Shown piece after piece: positions 15,902-22,568 of a stretch of DNA of 29,460 nucleotides. Position numbers and translations under genes: made by a program. Position 1 is the stretch's first letter, and the number at the start of each line of letters is the position of its first letter. Source of the stretch: a virus; the IMG/VR virus record IMGVR_UViG_3300046747_000326, positions 1-29,460 of that record, one strand, 5' to 3'. The notes beneath the pieces are model-generated. The model ran no database searches. It was not told the DNA's origin and was given only the letters and a program-made list of their open reading frames with translations.

Positions 15902-17329
15902 TCAGCTCTGCAGCGCGACCTGCGAGTTCCAGCCCGGTGCGGAGCACCCGAGCTGCGAGTAGGCTCCAACACGGAGCTCCATCGCGTCGGCGTTGCCGAG
16001 GCGCAGCATCTCGACGCCGTCCTTGTACTTGAAGATTTTCGGAACCGGCCCGAGTGAGTAGAGCTTCCAGACGTTCATCTGGAGTAGGAAGCCCGTCGCC
16101 GCCTGGCAGTTGCGGTCGGCGTAGCACTCGATGGGTCCGGCTGGCCCGATGACCTTCAGGCCGCTGAAGCCGATTTCGCCGTCGCCCTTCCAGTCGACGT
16201 ACTCGCGGCGAGTGCCCATCGCCTTGGTGATGGCGCTGAGCGAGCCGTAGTTCGTCAGGAAGTGTTTAGGACGGCCCTTCTCGCGCCGCACGACCATCGC
16301 GGCGTCAATGAGAGCCTCTTCATGTGGCTGCTGCGCGCCGTTGTAGAAGAGCCCGTACAGGCGCGAGTCGACCGAGCGGTTGACGCCGAAGTAGTTGTCA
16401 GTGGTGGCCGGCTTGGTGCTCGGCAGCCACGCGGTGAGGCCCGACAGCTTGGCGTTGTTGTCGCCCTGCACGAGCAGGAAGTCGTTGGCCGACCACCCGG
16501 TCGGAGCGCCAGCCGCGCCCTGCCAGGTGATGTTCGAGAACGTGATGGTGCCGCCCATGACGTCGCGGGCGATGACGTAGCCGTTGGCCGCGCGAGGCGA
16601 GCCGCCGTCGGTCTGGTTCGCCTGAACCACCTGATTGATGGCGAACTGCGAGACGTCGGCGGGGTTGGTCAGCGTGGCGACGCCGCCCGCAGTGATGCTT
16701 GAGATTTGAGCGATGGTGCCGGTGCCGGCGCGGAAGAGTGAAGACGCCTGCGAGTTGCTCGCGCCCTGGATGGCGAGGTCGACATGCACCGTCGCGAACT
16801 CGAGGAAGGCGCCGCGGTCGTCGCCAGAGGCCTCCATGGCCTGGTTGCCGAGCGTCGCGATGTCGTAGTCGGCGCGCAGCGTGAGCAGGAAGTCGGCGAA
16901 CTGGCCAGCAGTCTGGTTGCCCTGGGCGTTGACGAACTGGCTCGAGCGGCCTCCGTTCACCTCGTAGATGATGGGAATCGGGATGACGCGGCCGGTCGCG
17001 TTCGTCTTCTTCGGCACCATGACGAGGAACGGGTTGTCGTCGTAGGCGAGATTCTCGACCTTCTGGTCGTCGTACCACTCCTTCAACAGCGCGCTGCCAG
17101 ACGCGGTGTCGAAGTAGGCGCCCCACGCCGTCGCGGCGTCGAACGTCTTGAGGCCGAACGCGCGCCCGATGAGCGTCGAGCCGGCGAAAAAGAGCAGCGT
17201 CGCGGCGCCGACAGTCATCGGCGTCAAGCCGAGGTCGGCGACCGATGCGGCAACAAACAGCGCAAGCGCGACGTGTGCTGCGACGAAGCGACCGAATCGC
17301 GACGTGGCCAGCGAGAGAATCTTGCCCAT
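15902..17329 (-). CDS. Major capsid protein with hydrophobic N-terminal extension
   Basis: This 475-residue protein lies directly after the scaffold gene and is the best capsid candidate by size, position and pattern. The body has Glu-Trp-Tyr-Asp-Asp-Gln-Lys-Val-Glu-Asn-Leu at about 84-94, Asn-Pro-Phe-Leu-Val-Met-Val-Pro-Lys-Lys near 99-108, and a long beta-rich region. The end contains Lys-Ile-Phe-Lys-Tyr-Lys-Asp-Gly near 427-434. HK97-fold capsid proteins of this style are known in several tailed phages. The first 60 residues are unusual: two uncharged hydrophobic stretches, about 15-36 and 38-55, look like a helical hairpin or signal anchor. The only nearby alternative Met is at 38. GAGGA lies 7 bases before ATG 17329 but inside a hairpin. 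The capsid assignment is inferred, not homology-tested. Confidence 0.8.
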   Translation of the reverse strand: MGKILSLATSRFGRFVAAHVALALFVAASVADLGLTPMTVGAATLLFFAGSTLIGRAFGLKTFDAATAWGAYFDTASGSALLKEWYDDQKVENLAYDDNPFLVMVPKKTNATGRVIPIPIIYEVNGGRSSQFVNAQGNQTAGQFADFLLTLRADYDIATLGNQAMEASGDDRGAFLEFATVHVDLAIQGASNSQASSLFRAGTGTIAQISSITAGGVATLTNPADVSQFAINQVVQANQTDGGSPRAANGYVIARDVMGGTITFSNITWQGAAGAPTGWSANDFLLVQGDNNAKLSGLTAWLPSTKPATTDNYFGVNRSVDSRLYGLFYNGAQQPHEEALIDAAMVVRREKGRPKHFLTNYGSLSAITKAMGTRREYVDWKGDGEIGFSGLKVIGPAGPIECYADRNCQAATGFLLQMNVWKLYSLGPVPKIFKYKDGVEMLRLGNADAMELRVGAYSQLGCSAPGWNSQVALQS

Positions 17330-17334
17330 CGAAA

Positions 17335-17363
17335 GTCCTCAGTGCCGTTTCGGCGTGGAGGAC
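17335..17363 (-). promoter_or_regulatory. Hairpin overlapping the capsid gene ribosome binding site
   Basis: On the transcribed strand the order is GUCCUC, 3 bases, GCCG, AAA loop, CGGC, 3 bases, GAGGAC, then UUUCG and the AUG. The outer 6-bp arm pairs with the Shine-Dalgarno GAGGA of the major capsid gene. The 3-by-3 internal loop weakens the structure. It may time or tune capsid translation, or mark an mRNA end; this is an inference from sequence only. Confidence 0.4.
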
Positions 17364-17391
17364 CTGGGGGCCGCGTTCGTGCGTGTGTGGC

Positions 17392-18333
17392 TTACCTGCC
17401 GAGGTCGAGCGCTTTAATGGCCGCGAGCCGCTCTTCGTCTGTTCGGTAAGACCGCTTCGCCGGTGACGTGGTTGCCGTCAGGTCGTTGCTCAGCGTGCGC
17501 CGTTCCACTTGGCTGCTACGTGAGACCTGACCTTCGTTCGACCCAGCAACAGTGACAGGCTTCAGCTTCTCCGTCAACTTCAGGAGTTGAGGCCGATACT
17601 TCTCAATGACTTTCGGGGCCAAATCCTCACCCCGCGCGAAGCTGGCGGCGACCGCATTCCACTCGACGGCATCGGCGGCTTCCTTGTTCGTGAGCGCCTT
17701 GCCCGTGCGATTCCATTCGGCCTCGATGTACTGCGCCACAGCCTTGCCGACGGTCTCGACGGGGTACCGCTCGAAGCCCGGGTACTCGGATTTCGACTTC
17801 GCGACGTAGCCACTGGCCTCGCTCGCGAGTGTCGCGCGGGTCTGCTCGTCGCGGGCCTGCGCGGCCTTCTGCTCTTCGGCCTTCGCGGCTTCGGCTTCGG
17901 CTCGTAGCTCGGCGCGAATCTCTTCCTTGGTGCGCGACAGCTCCGAGGCGAGCACTTCGGCCGACGGGGCGCCGCTGATGCGCTGCTCGACGAGGGTATC
18001 CCAGTACTTCTCACCCAGCGCCTTCTTGAGCACGCGGTCGGGGTTCAGCTTGAAGTGCTCGAGGTCTTCCGGCTCGAGGCCGGCCGCTTTGAGCGCCTTT
18101 TCCATGCGGTCATGCGCTGTGAGTTTGGCGCCGAAGGCCTTCTTCTCGGCACCAACCTTTTGCACTTCGATGCCGGTGACGCGCAGCTTCTTGTCGGCGG
18201 CTGCGAGGCGCTGCTCGAGCTCTGCGGCGCGCGTCTCGGCTGCGAGCCACTCCGGAGACTTCTGTGGCGCGGCTGCGGCGGGCTTCGCGGCGGTCTGCTG
18301 GGCTGCTCCAGGTCCTACGATTTCGTTCGACAT
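17392..18333 (-). CDS. Scaffolding protein
   Basis: This 313-residue protein lies between portal and major capsid genes, the standard scaffold position. It is highly charged and helical. A Pro/Ala-rich N-terminus (about 1-30) leads into coiled-coil-like stretches at about 33-70 and 128-170 (Glu/Lys/Ala/Arg-rich). Two short conserved-looking motifs follow: Glu-Asp-Leu-Glu-His-Phe-Lys-Leu-Asn-Pro near 89-98, and Tyr-Pro-Gly-Phe-Glu-Arg-Tyr near 181-187. The C-terminal end is basic (Lys-Arg-Ser-Tyr-Arg-Thr-Asp-Glu-Glu-Arg-Leu-Ala-Ala-Ile-Lys-Ala-Leu), as in scaffolds whose tail contacts the capsid. It has no membrane segment and no protease motif. A good AAGGAG precedes ATG 18333. It would direct procapsid assembly and leave before or during packaging. 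Confidence 0.78.
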   Translation of the reverse strand: MSNEIVGPGAAQQTAAKPAAAAPQKSPEWLAAETRAAELEQRLAAADKKLRVTGIEVQKVGAEKKAFGAKLTAHDRMEKALKAAGLEPEDLEHFKLNPDRVLKKALGEKYWDTLVEQRISGAPSAEVLASELSRTKEEIRAELRAEAEAAKAEEQKAAQARDEQTRATLASEASGYVAKSKSEYPGFERYPVETVGKAVAQYIEAEWNRTGKALTNKEAADAVEWNAVAASFARGEDLAPKVIEKYRPQLLKLTEKLKPVTVAGSNEGQVSRSSQVERRTLSNDLTATTSPAKRSYRTDEERLAAIKALDLGR

Positions 18334-18343
18334 GGCGACTCCT

Positions 18344-20263
18344 TCAGGCTGCCTGTGGCATTAGGTCCGACTGTGGGGCGGGCTGCGGTTGTCCCTGTGG
18401 CGTGGCGCCAGGCTGGGCGCCCATCGGCGGCGCAGCGGCGAGAGGCGCGAGCATCTTTGACATGAGGGCGTCCACCTGCTGGCTGTACGTACGCAGCAGG
18501 TCGAGCTTCTCGGGCTCCAACTCGAGGCGACGGTAGAGCTGGATGTAGTGCAGCACCGTCTCCTTGCAGAGCGCGAGGTCATCGGTCGGCTCAGGCGGCG
18601 TGTACTCGCCGTCGTCAACGATGCGATCGAGCGCTTCAGTGATGAGCTCTTCCTGTGCGTCGGCGAGCGAGTTCGATGCCTGGAGATCGGGGAAGTCCAT
18701 CAGCTTCCGGCCCTGCCGCGGCGTCAGCCAACCGGCCTGCACCCACTCCTGAATGGTTTGCGTGCGGCCCGCGGGGTCTCTCGGCAGCGACGAGACGGGG
18801 AAGCATTGCAGCACCTGCTCTTCGTCTTTGGTGCCGGCGAGGTCGGCCGTGCTGATGCTCTTAAAGCCCGACGCGCCTGGGACGCGAACCTTGTAGCCCT
18901 TGAGCTTCGAACCGAGAGCGCGAGCGATGCGCGCAATCTGCAGAAAGTAGTCGTCGTACGCCTCGGCCTTGCCCTTGTGCCGCTCGTTCTGGGTGTCTTT
19001 GTACTCGCGGAGCGCCGGCTTTGAGTCGAGGCCGGCCGGCTTCATGTTCGAGGCCGACAACTGCGAGACGCCAAGCTGCTCGTAGATGTCCTGCTTCGTC
19101 TCGCGCATCTCCTGAAACACCGACTCATGCAGCGGCGCGGCGGTGAAGAAGACGGGCGGCTTGCCAGGCGCGTGGCGGATGCCGGCACCAATCTCGTTGT
19201 TGATGTGCTCGTCGACAATCTTCGAGCCGTGCTCGACGGCGTACTTGATAGTGCCGGCGAGGCGAGTCGCCTTCTGTGCCATCCAGTAGAGCTCGTTGAG
19301 CCAAAGCTGCTTGCCGCGCACCTGCTCGGCACCACCCTGACTCCAGAAGCCCACGAGCGGCGGGCACCAAGAGAAGTGAGCGAACGGGAAGAAGTCGTGC
19401 GGCCACTCAACGGGCTCCTCGAGCATGACGCCGCTGCCGACAAGCGCGGTGGCCCACTTGCCGCCCTTGAGCTCGCCGTCCGGCGTGTAGCTGGGCAGGT
19501 GCCACGCCTCGGCCACCGCCACCATGTCGGAGATGTTGTTGCCGACGCCGCTCTGTGTGTCTTTGGCGCGCGGGGCCTTCGCGATGTCGTCGCGGTGCTC
19601 TGGCCAGAGTGCGGCGAGCTCGTCTCGGTCAACCACCTTCACGCGGTGCAGGTTACGGGGCGTGCCGTACTGACCCTCAACCTCGTCAAGCCACAACTCG
19701 GCCGGAATGACGCGCTCCAGGCAGATTTTGCCGCCACGCACGAAGACGTACGTGAAGCCGTCGCCCCACACCGCGCCGTCGCGGAACGCCATCGGGCCCT
19801 TGCGGTAGGCCTGCGTCTCGTAAAAGACGCCGTCGTTCCACATCGTGAGCTTCTTCGCCTGGCGCTGCTGTTTGTAGTTGCCGCCGCTCGTCAGGTAGTA
19901 GGGCCGCGGCTTCGTCTCGCCGATGTGAGACACCATCGTATCGATGCCACTGAGGCACGCATTGAAGCGCGCGCCCTCTTTCGACTGTTGGCTGACTTGC
20001 GGTCCGCTCTGTCGAAGCAGCGACGAGTTGGTGCCGTACATGCCGAGGTTGCCGTACAGGCGACCATTCTTCACCATGTTGAGGATGCGCGGCTGCTGCG
20101 CCTTCTCGAGGAAGTTGACGCGATTCGAGATGGCTTCGGCAGCTTCTCGGCCTTTCATCTCCCACCAGCGCGACTCCTGCCGCTCGCCGTTGAATTTCGG
20201 GCGCGCGGGTTTCGTGGGGCTCTTGCCCTCTGGGTCGCTGACTGTGCCGTCGCGATAGTCCAC
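18344..20263 (-). CDS. Portal protein
   Basis: This 639-residue protein has portal features: a polar N-terminus, a mixed alpha/beta body, and a helical stem region. The segment Gln-Leu-Gly-Val-Ser-Gln-Leu-Ser-Ala-Ser-Asn-Met-Lys-Pro-Ala-Gly-Leu-Asp-Ser-Lys begins near residue 391 and is followed by Ala-Leu-Arg-Glu-Tyr. It matches the Gly-x-(x)-Pro-x-x-Leu-x-Ser-(x)-x-Ala-Leu-Arg pattern of podovirus-type portals. The C-terminus is Pro/Gln/Ala-rich, as in the barrel or crown extension. The portal forms the dodecameric DNA channel at one head vertex and binds terminase. The likely start is GTG 20263 with GGAG 6 bases upstream. It heads the virion block, followed directly by the scaffold. Confidence 0.85.
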   Translation of the reverse strand: MDYRDGTVSDPEGKSPTKPARPKFNGERQESRWWEMKGREAAEAISNRVNFLEKAQQPRILNMVKNGRLYGNLGMYGTNSSLLRQSGPQVSQQSKEGARFNACLSGIDTMVSHIGETKPRPYYLTSGGNYKQQRQAKKLTMWNDGVFYETQAYRKGPMAFRDGAVWGDGFTYVFVRGGKICLERVIPAELWLDEVEGQYGTPRNLHRVKVVDRDELAALWPEHRDDIAKAPRAKDTQSGVGNNISDMVAVAEAWHLPSYTPDGELKGGKWATALVGSGVMLEEPVEWPHDFFPFAHFSWCPPLVGFWSQGGAEQVRGKQLWLNELYWMAQKATRLAGTIKYAVEHGSKIVDEHINNEIGAGIRHAPGKPPVFFTAAPLHESVFQEMRETKQDIYEQLGVSQLSASNMKPAGLDSKPALREYKDTQNERHKGKAEAYDDYFLQIARIARALGSKLKGYKVRVPGASGFKSISTADLAGTKDEEQVLQCFPVSSLPRDPAGRTQTIQEWVQAGWLTPRQGRKLMDFPDLQASNSLADAQEELITEALDRIVDDGEYTPPEPTDDLALCKETVLHYIQLYRRLELEPEKLDLLRTYSQQVDALMSKMLAPLAAAPPMGAQPGATPQGQPQPAPQSDLMPQAA

Positions 20264-20326
20264 GCGCTTCTCCGACTGCGAGTTCTCAGCGTGCGACTTG
20301 CGAAGCGTGCGACGACAACGGTGTTT
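20264..20326 (-). repeat. 63-base gap with a 10-base direct repeat before portal
   Basis: AGCGTGCGAC occurs at 20288-20297 and again at 20304-20313 (plus strand), 16 bases apart start to start, in the gap upstream of the portal gene. It could be a regulator site ahead of the late virion block or chance. No clear promoter hexamers or terminator are visible. Confidence 0.35.
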
Positions 20327-20569
20327 CTACTTCACTTCTGTGTCTGGGTACCAAGCCTTGAGGAGCGGAGCCGAATCAACAAGCACGGCGTGGCGCCCAT
20401 CACCAGCGCTCGCTTGGTCCAGGGCGGTTTGCCGCAGCTCTGGATGCCGTCTATCGATTTCTGCCTGACGCTTCCGGATGAATTCCGCGTGGGCCGCGTG
20501 GCCACGCAGGACATACAACTTCGCCCGATACAGCGCCCGAGACTTGAGGCCGCGTCCGTTCGGGCTCAT
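20327..20569 (-). CDS. Small basic protein, unknown
   Basis: This is 80 residues from ATG 20569, which overlaps the previous stop by 4 bases (ATGA); longer starts upstream have no coupling. The N-terminal half is basic and helical (Gly-Leu-Lys-Ser-Arg-Ala-Leu-Tyr-Arg-Ala-Lys-Leu-Tyr-Val-Leu-Arg, then Arg-Lys-Arg-Gln-Ala-Glu-Ile-Asp-Arg-Arg). The C-terminal half contains Val-Leu-Val-Asp-Ser-Ala-Pro-Leu-Leu. It could bind nucleic acid or be a small packaging factor, since it lies between terminase and portal, but no family is recognised. It is the last gene of the small-gene run before the portal block. Confidence 0.6.
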   Translation of the reverse strand: MSPNGRGLKSRALYRAKLYVLRGHAAHAEFIRKRQAEIDRRHPELRQTALDQASAGDGRHAVLVDSAPLLKAWYPDTEVK

Positions 20570-20886
20570 GCCTTCTCCTTCGGATTGCACTGCTCTTCGG
20601 TGCATCCCTCGACGCACATGCCGTTAGTGTGCGCGATGTGCTTGTGATGGCCGCATGCACACATCTCGACGTCGACCTGCTTCGCCACCTTCTCGGCCAC
20701 CGGCTCAAGCGGGAAGAACTCCACCTCGATGCCGCTGCCCTTGAACGACTTGATGCCGAGTGACTTGAGCGCGGCGATGTCCGCCGCCAGCTCTTCGCGG
20801 GCCGCGGCGACCTTACGACTGCGCTCCGCGGCCTGGTTGCGCTCCAGCTCTGCGCGGCCGGCATCGTGCTGTTGTTCAGGCGTCAT
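20566..20886 (-). CDS. Small protein with C-terminal Cys/His cluster
   Basis: This 106-residue protein has a charged, alanine-rich helical N-terminal half (about 5-45) and a short beta-like middle (Ile-Glu-Val-Glu-Phe-Phe-Pro-Leu). Its compact C-terminal cluster holds Cys76, Cys78, His80, His81, His83, Cys91, Cys95 and Cys100. Eight potential ligands within 25 residues suggest one or two bound metal ions, probably zinc. The helical half could mediate dimerisation. It overlaps the upstream gene by 11 bases and the downstream one by 4. The role is unknown; metal-binding phage proteins of this size often bind nucleic acids or host proteins. Confidence 0.65.
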   Translation of the reverse strand: MTPEQQHDAGRAELERNQAAERSRKVAAAREELAADIAALKSLGIKSFKGSGIEVEFFPLEPVAEKVAKQVDVEMCACGHHKHIAHTNGMCVEGCTEEQCNPKEKA

Positions 20887-21310
20887 CGCAGAGCAGGTCT
20901 TCGTCGAGGAATGCGACGCTGGTGTCGGGGCGCATGGCGGCGATGCCGGGGCCAGACTCGGTCGTGAAGGTGACCGTCGAGGCCAGCTTCATGTCTGCCT
21001 GAATCTGCGCGCGCAGCTCAAGACATTCGCGTACGCCGCGCTCGTAGTTCTCGACCTTCGCCTCCGCCACCTCGGCCCGGCGCTTCCACTCGTCGCGCTC
21101 TTCGCGCTCGATGACGGCAGCGGAGGCGATTGCGGCGCGCTTGGCAACACGCTCGGTCTCGGCCTGTGCTTTCTTGACGAGCCCGTCCCATCTCTCGTCG
21201 CGCGCGCCGTACTCGTTCCCGAACCGCCGCTCGCACTCGGCGCGCAGCTGGTCGTCGGAGACGAACTTCTGCATGTACTCCGACTCTCGATCGCTCACGT
21301 CGTCACTCAT
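20876..21310 (-). CDS. Charged coiled-coil protein, unknown
   Basis: This 144-residue protein is dominated by a long Glu/Arg/Ala-rich region (about residues 20-112) with heptad-like hydrophobic spacing, most likely a coiled coil. A short hydrophobic or acidic tail follows (Ala-Phe-Leu-Asp-Glu-Asp-Leu-Leu-Cys-Asp-Asp-Ala). The start at ATG 21310 overlaps the preceding gene by 8 bases. It contains no catalytic or DNA-binding signature that I can identify. Its position in a run of small genes between the portal and terminase genes leaves both host-takeover and structural roles open. Confidence 0.6.
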   Translation of the reverse strand: MSDDVSDRESEYMQKFVSDDQLRAECERRFGNEYGARDERWDGLVKKAQAETERVAKRAAIASAAVIEREERDEWKRRAEVAEAKVENYERGVRECLELRAQIQADMKLASTVTFTTESGPGIAAMRPDTSVAFLDEDLLCDDA

Positions 21311-21554
21311 GGCTGTGCGTCCCGTTCATCCGCGTGCACCCCGGGTGACGGCACCAGATGGAGCTGTTGCGGTAGGCCTCGGAGTTGGTCGAGCCCTCGG
21401 GGTTCTTCATGAATTGGCGCATGAGCCCATTCTTGATGTGCTGCTCGGTCGGAGTCCACGTGTTGCCGTCGTAGCGACCCTTGCGGCGCTCACGGTTCTT
21501 GCCGCGCGGCGCCTCGCTGCCAGGCGGGTCGCCGTTGTGCCAGTCCGACCTCAT
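21303..21554 (-). CDS. Small protein with Cys/His C-terminus
   Basis: This 83-residue protein starts at ATG 21554, coupled by a 4-base overlap to the preceding gene. The N-terminal 30 residues are polar and basic (Arg-Gly-Lys-Asn-Arg-Glu-Arg-Arg-Lys-Gly-Arg). A helical middle contains His-Ile-Lys-Asn-Gly-Leu-Met-Arg-Gln-Phe-Met. The end reads Trp-Cys-Arg-His-Pro-Gly-Cys-Thr-Arg-Met-Asn-Gly-Thr-His-Ser-His-Glu, a Cys-(x)4-Cys-(x)6-His-x-His arrangement that could bind one zinc ion. The basic N-terminus plus finger would suit RNA or DNA contact, but this is only inference. Confidence 0.62.
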   Translation of the reverse strand: MRSDWHNGDPPGSEAPRGKNRERRKGRYDGNTWTPTEQHIKNGLMRQFMKNPEGSTNSEAYRNSSIWCRHPGCTRMNGTHSHE

Positions 21555-21811
21555 GCGATCTTCTTGCCCTCAATGACGGCTGAGGCCGGCGCAATGACAA
21601 TGCTGCGCTCCCACGACTGCCGCAGCCGCGCGTAGTCGTTCGTGAGCGTCTGATGCGCGAAGAGCACGGCGTTCGCGGCGGGCTCGTACTTCAGGAAGCC
21701 GCCGAGCTGGTTCGCTGCAAGCTGCATCGTCGCGAGCAGGTTCTCGATGAGCAGCAGCGACGCGAGCTGTTCATGGTTCAACTGCATCTGCACGGCGCCG
21801 TTCTGGCTCAT
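21551..21811 (-). CDS. Small helical protein, unknown
   Basis: This 86-residue protein is predicted to be mostly helical, with leucine-rich stretches at about 15-40 (Leu-Ala-Ser-Leu-Leu-Leu-Ile-Glu-Asn-Leu-Leu-Ala). The amphipathic second half contains a Trp-Glu-Arg-Ser-Ile-Val-Ile motif near 67-73. The helices are not hydrophobic enough for a convincing membrane span. It overlaps both neighbours by 4 bases. It may be a small oligomeric protein, but no family is recognised. Confidence 0.58.
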   Translation of the reverse strand: MSQNGAVQMQLNHEQLASLLLIENLLATMQLAANQLGGFLKYEPAANAVLFAHQTLTNDYARLRQSWERSIVIAPASAVIEGKKIA

Positions 21812-22167
21812 TCGTTCTCCATGGCGCGGCGGATGTCATCATCCATGCCCGGGTCCGCGCGCTGGCGCCCGAGCAGTGCGTTGCGTTGATTCACCTCGGC
21901 CGCGCTCAGCACAGGGTGACGTCCGCCGGGCGGCGGCTCGGGCGGCTGGAACTGCCGGCGCCGATGCTCGGCCGCGGCGTCATCGGAGACGGGCGGGGCT
22001 GTTTCATGACCAGAATCCACAACGGGCGTCGCAGCATCTCGCTGCGCACCATGGCCTCCACCCAGGAGTAATTGCGCGTCGCGAATCTCGTTCGCGGCCT
22101 TCGTCATCTGCGCCGCCAGTCGCTTGAGGTCGCCGAGCGTCAGCTTGTCCATCTGGGCTTCGGTCAT
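21808..22167 (-). CDS. Unknown protein with disordered Pro/Asp-rich middle
   Basis: This is 119 residues from ATG 22167, supported by GAGGAG just upstream; a longer in-frame start at 22227 would run across the operator region and has no support. An N-terminal helix (about 3-35, Leu-Gly-Asp-Leu-Lys-Arg-Leu-Ala-Ala-Gln) is followed by a Gly/Pro/Asp-rich disordered middle. A polar C-terminal segment ends in Ala-Met-Glu-Asn-Glu. It is the first gene of the minus-strand run that leads to the portal and lies across a divergent control region from the lipoprotein gene. Its function is unknown. Confidence 0.58.
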   Translation of the reverse strand: MTEAQMDKLTLGDLKRLAAQMTKAANEIRDAQLLLGGGHGAQRDAATPVVDSGHETAPPVSDDAAAEHRRRQFQPPEPPPGGRHPVLSAAEVNQRNALLGRQRADPGMDDDIRRAMENE

Positions 22168-22219
22168 GGCTCCTCGCTGCGTGTCACCGTGCGACGTGTG
22201 GGCCGCATGGTGCCAGACA

Positions 22220-22257
22220 GTTGCCATTCAGGCAAGTCTCGTTGCCAAACAGGCAAC
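22220..22257. promoter_or_regulatory. Two tandem TTGCC-N5-GGCAA palindromes
   Basis: The sites read GTTGCC ATTCA GGCAAG (centre about 22228) and GTTGCC AAACA GGCAAC (centre about 22249). Their centres are 21 bp apart, two helical turns, in the divergent gap between a minus-strand gene (start 22167) and the plus-strand lipoprotein gene (start 22296). This is the layout of a repressor or activator binding two dimers side by side. The second site closely matches a third copy near 24967. Confidence 0.62.
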
Positions 22258-22295
22258 CACTTGCGCGATTCGACCCTCGTCACAACGATAAGGGA

Positions 22296-22568
22296 ATGCG
22301 CTATCTCGCCCTGTCGCTGCTCGTCGCATGTGGTGCCCCTGTCGTCCCTGCCACGTCGTGCCAGGCCACGCCAAGCCACGAGGCTCCGTGCTGCAACTTC
22401 GGCGAGCAAAGGTGCGTCGGCACTCAGCGATGGTCGTGTGAGGACCGCCCGCCCTGCTACGACTACGAGTCGGTCGATGGCAACTGCCCGAACGCACCAG
22501 ACGGCGGGGCTCTACATCCCGAACTCATCACTCAGCTCGTGTGGTTCGAGAACAGTACCTGCCCCTAG
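22296..22568 (+). CDS. Cysteine-rich lipoprotein, probable cargo (moron) gene
   Basis: This is the only convincing plus-strand gene. From ATG 22296 the 90-residue product starts with a short basic-hydrophobic signal and a lipobox (Leu-Leu-Val-Ala-Cys-Gly) with Cys12 as the lipidation residue. The mature part has eight further cysteines (22, 32, 33, 40, 48, 54, 64, 89), probably disulfide-bonded outside the cytoplasm. AAGGGA lies one base before the ATG, a weak Shine-Dalgarno. It is convergent with terminase and their stop codons overlap by two bases, so no terminator separates them. Two operator-like palindromes lie 40-75 bases upstream. An opposite orientation in a one-way phage block, with its own control region, is typical of lysogenic conversion genes. 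Function unknown; superinfection exclusion or host-surface change are possible. Confidence 0.65.
   Translation: MRYLALSLLVACGAPVVPATSCQATPSHEAPCCNFGEQRCVGTQRWSCEDRPPCYDYESVDGNCPNAPDGGALHPELITQLVWFENSTCP

Noticed and set aside
14373-16127. 584-codon minus-strand frame
   Set aside because: Only its last 168 codons encode a good protein (14373-14879); the rest overlaps two good genes in another frame and is Arg/His/Gln-rich.
19127-20647. Long open frame of 506 codons on the plus strand
   Set aside because: It is antisense to the portal gene and part of the next genes; its translation is rich in Leu, Arg, Val and Ala with no domain pattern, as expected for antisense frames in high-GC DNA.
22164-22409. 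81-codon minus-strand frame over the divergent control region
   Set aside because: It is antisense to the lipoprotein gene and covers the operator palindromes; its sequence shows no pattern and no start support.
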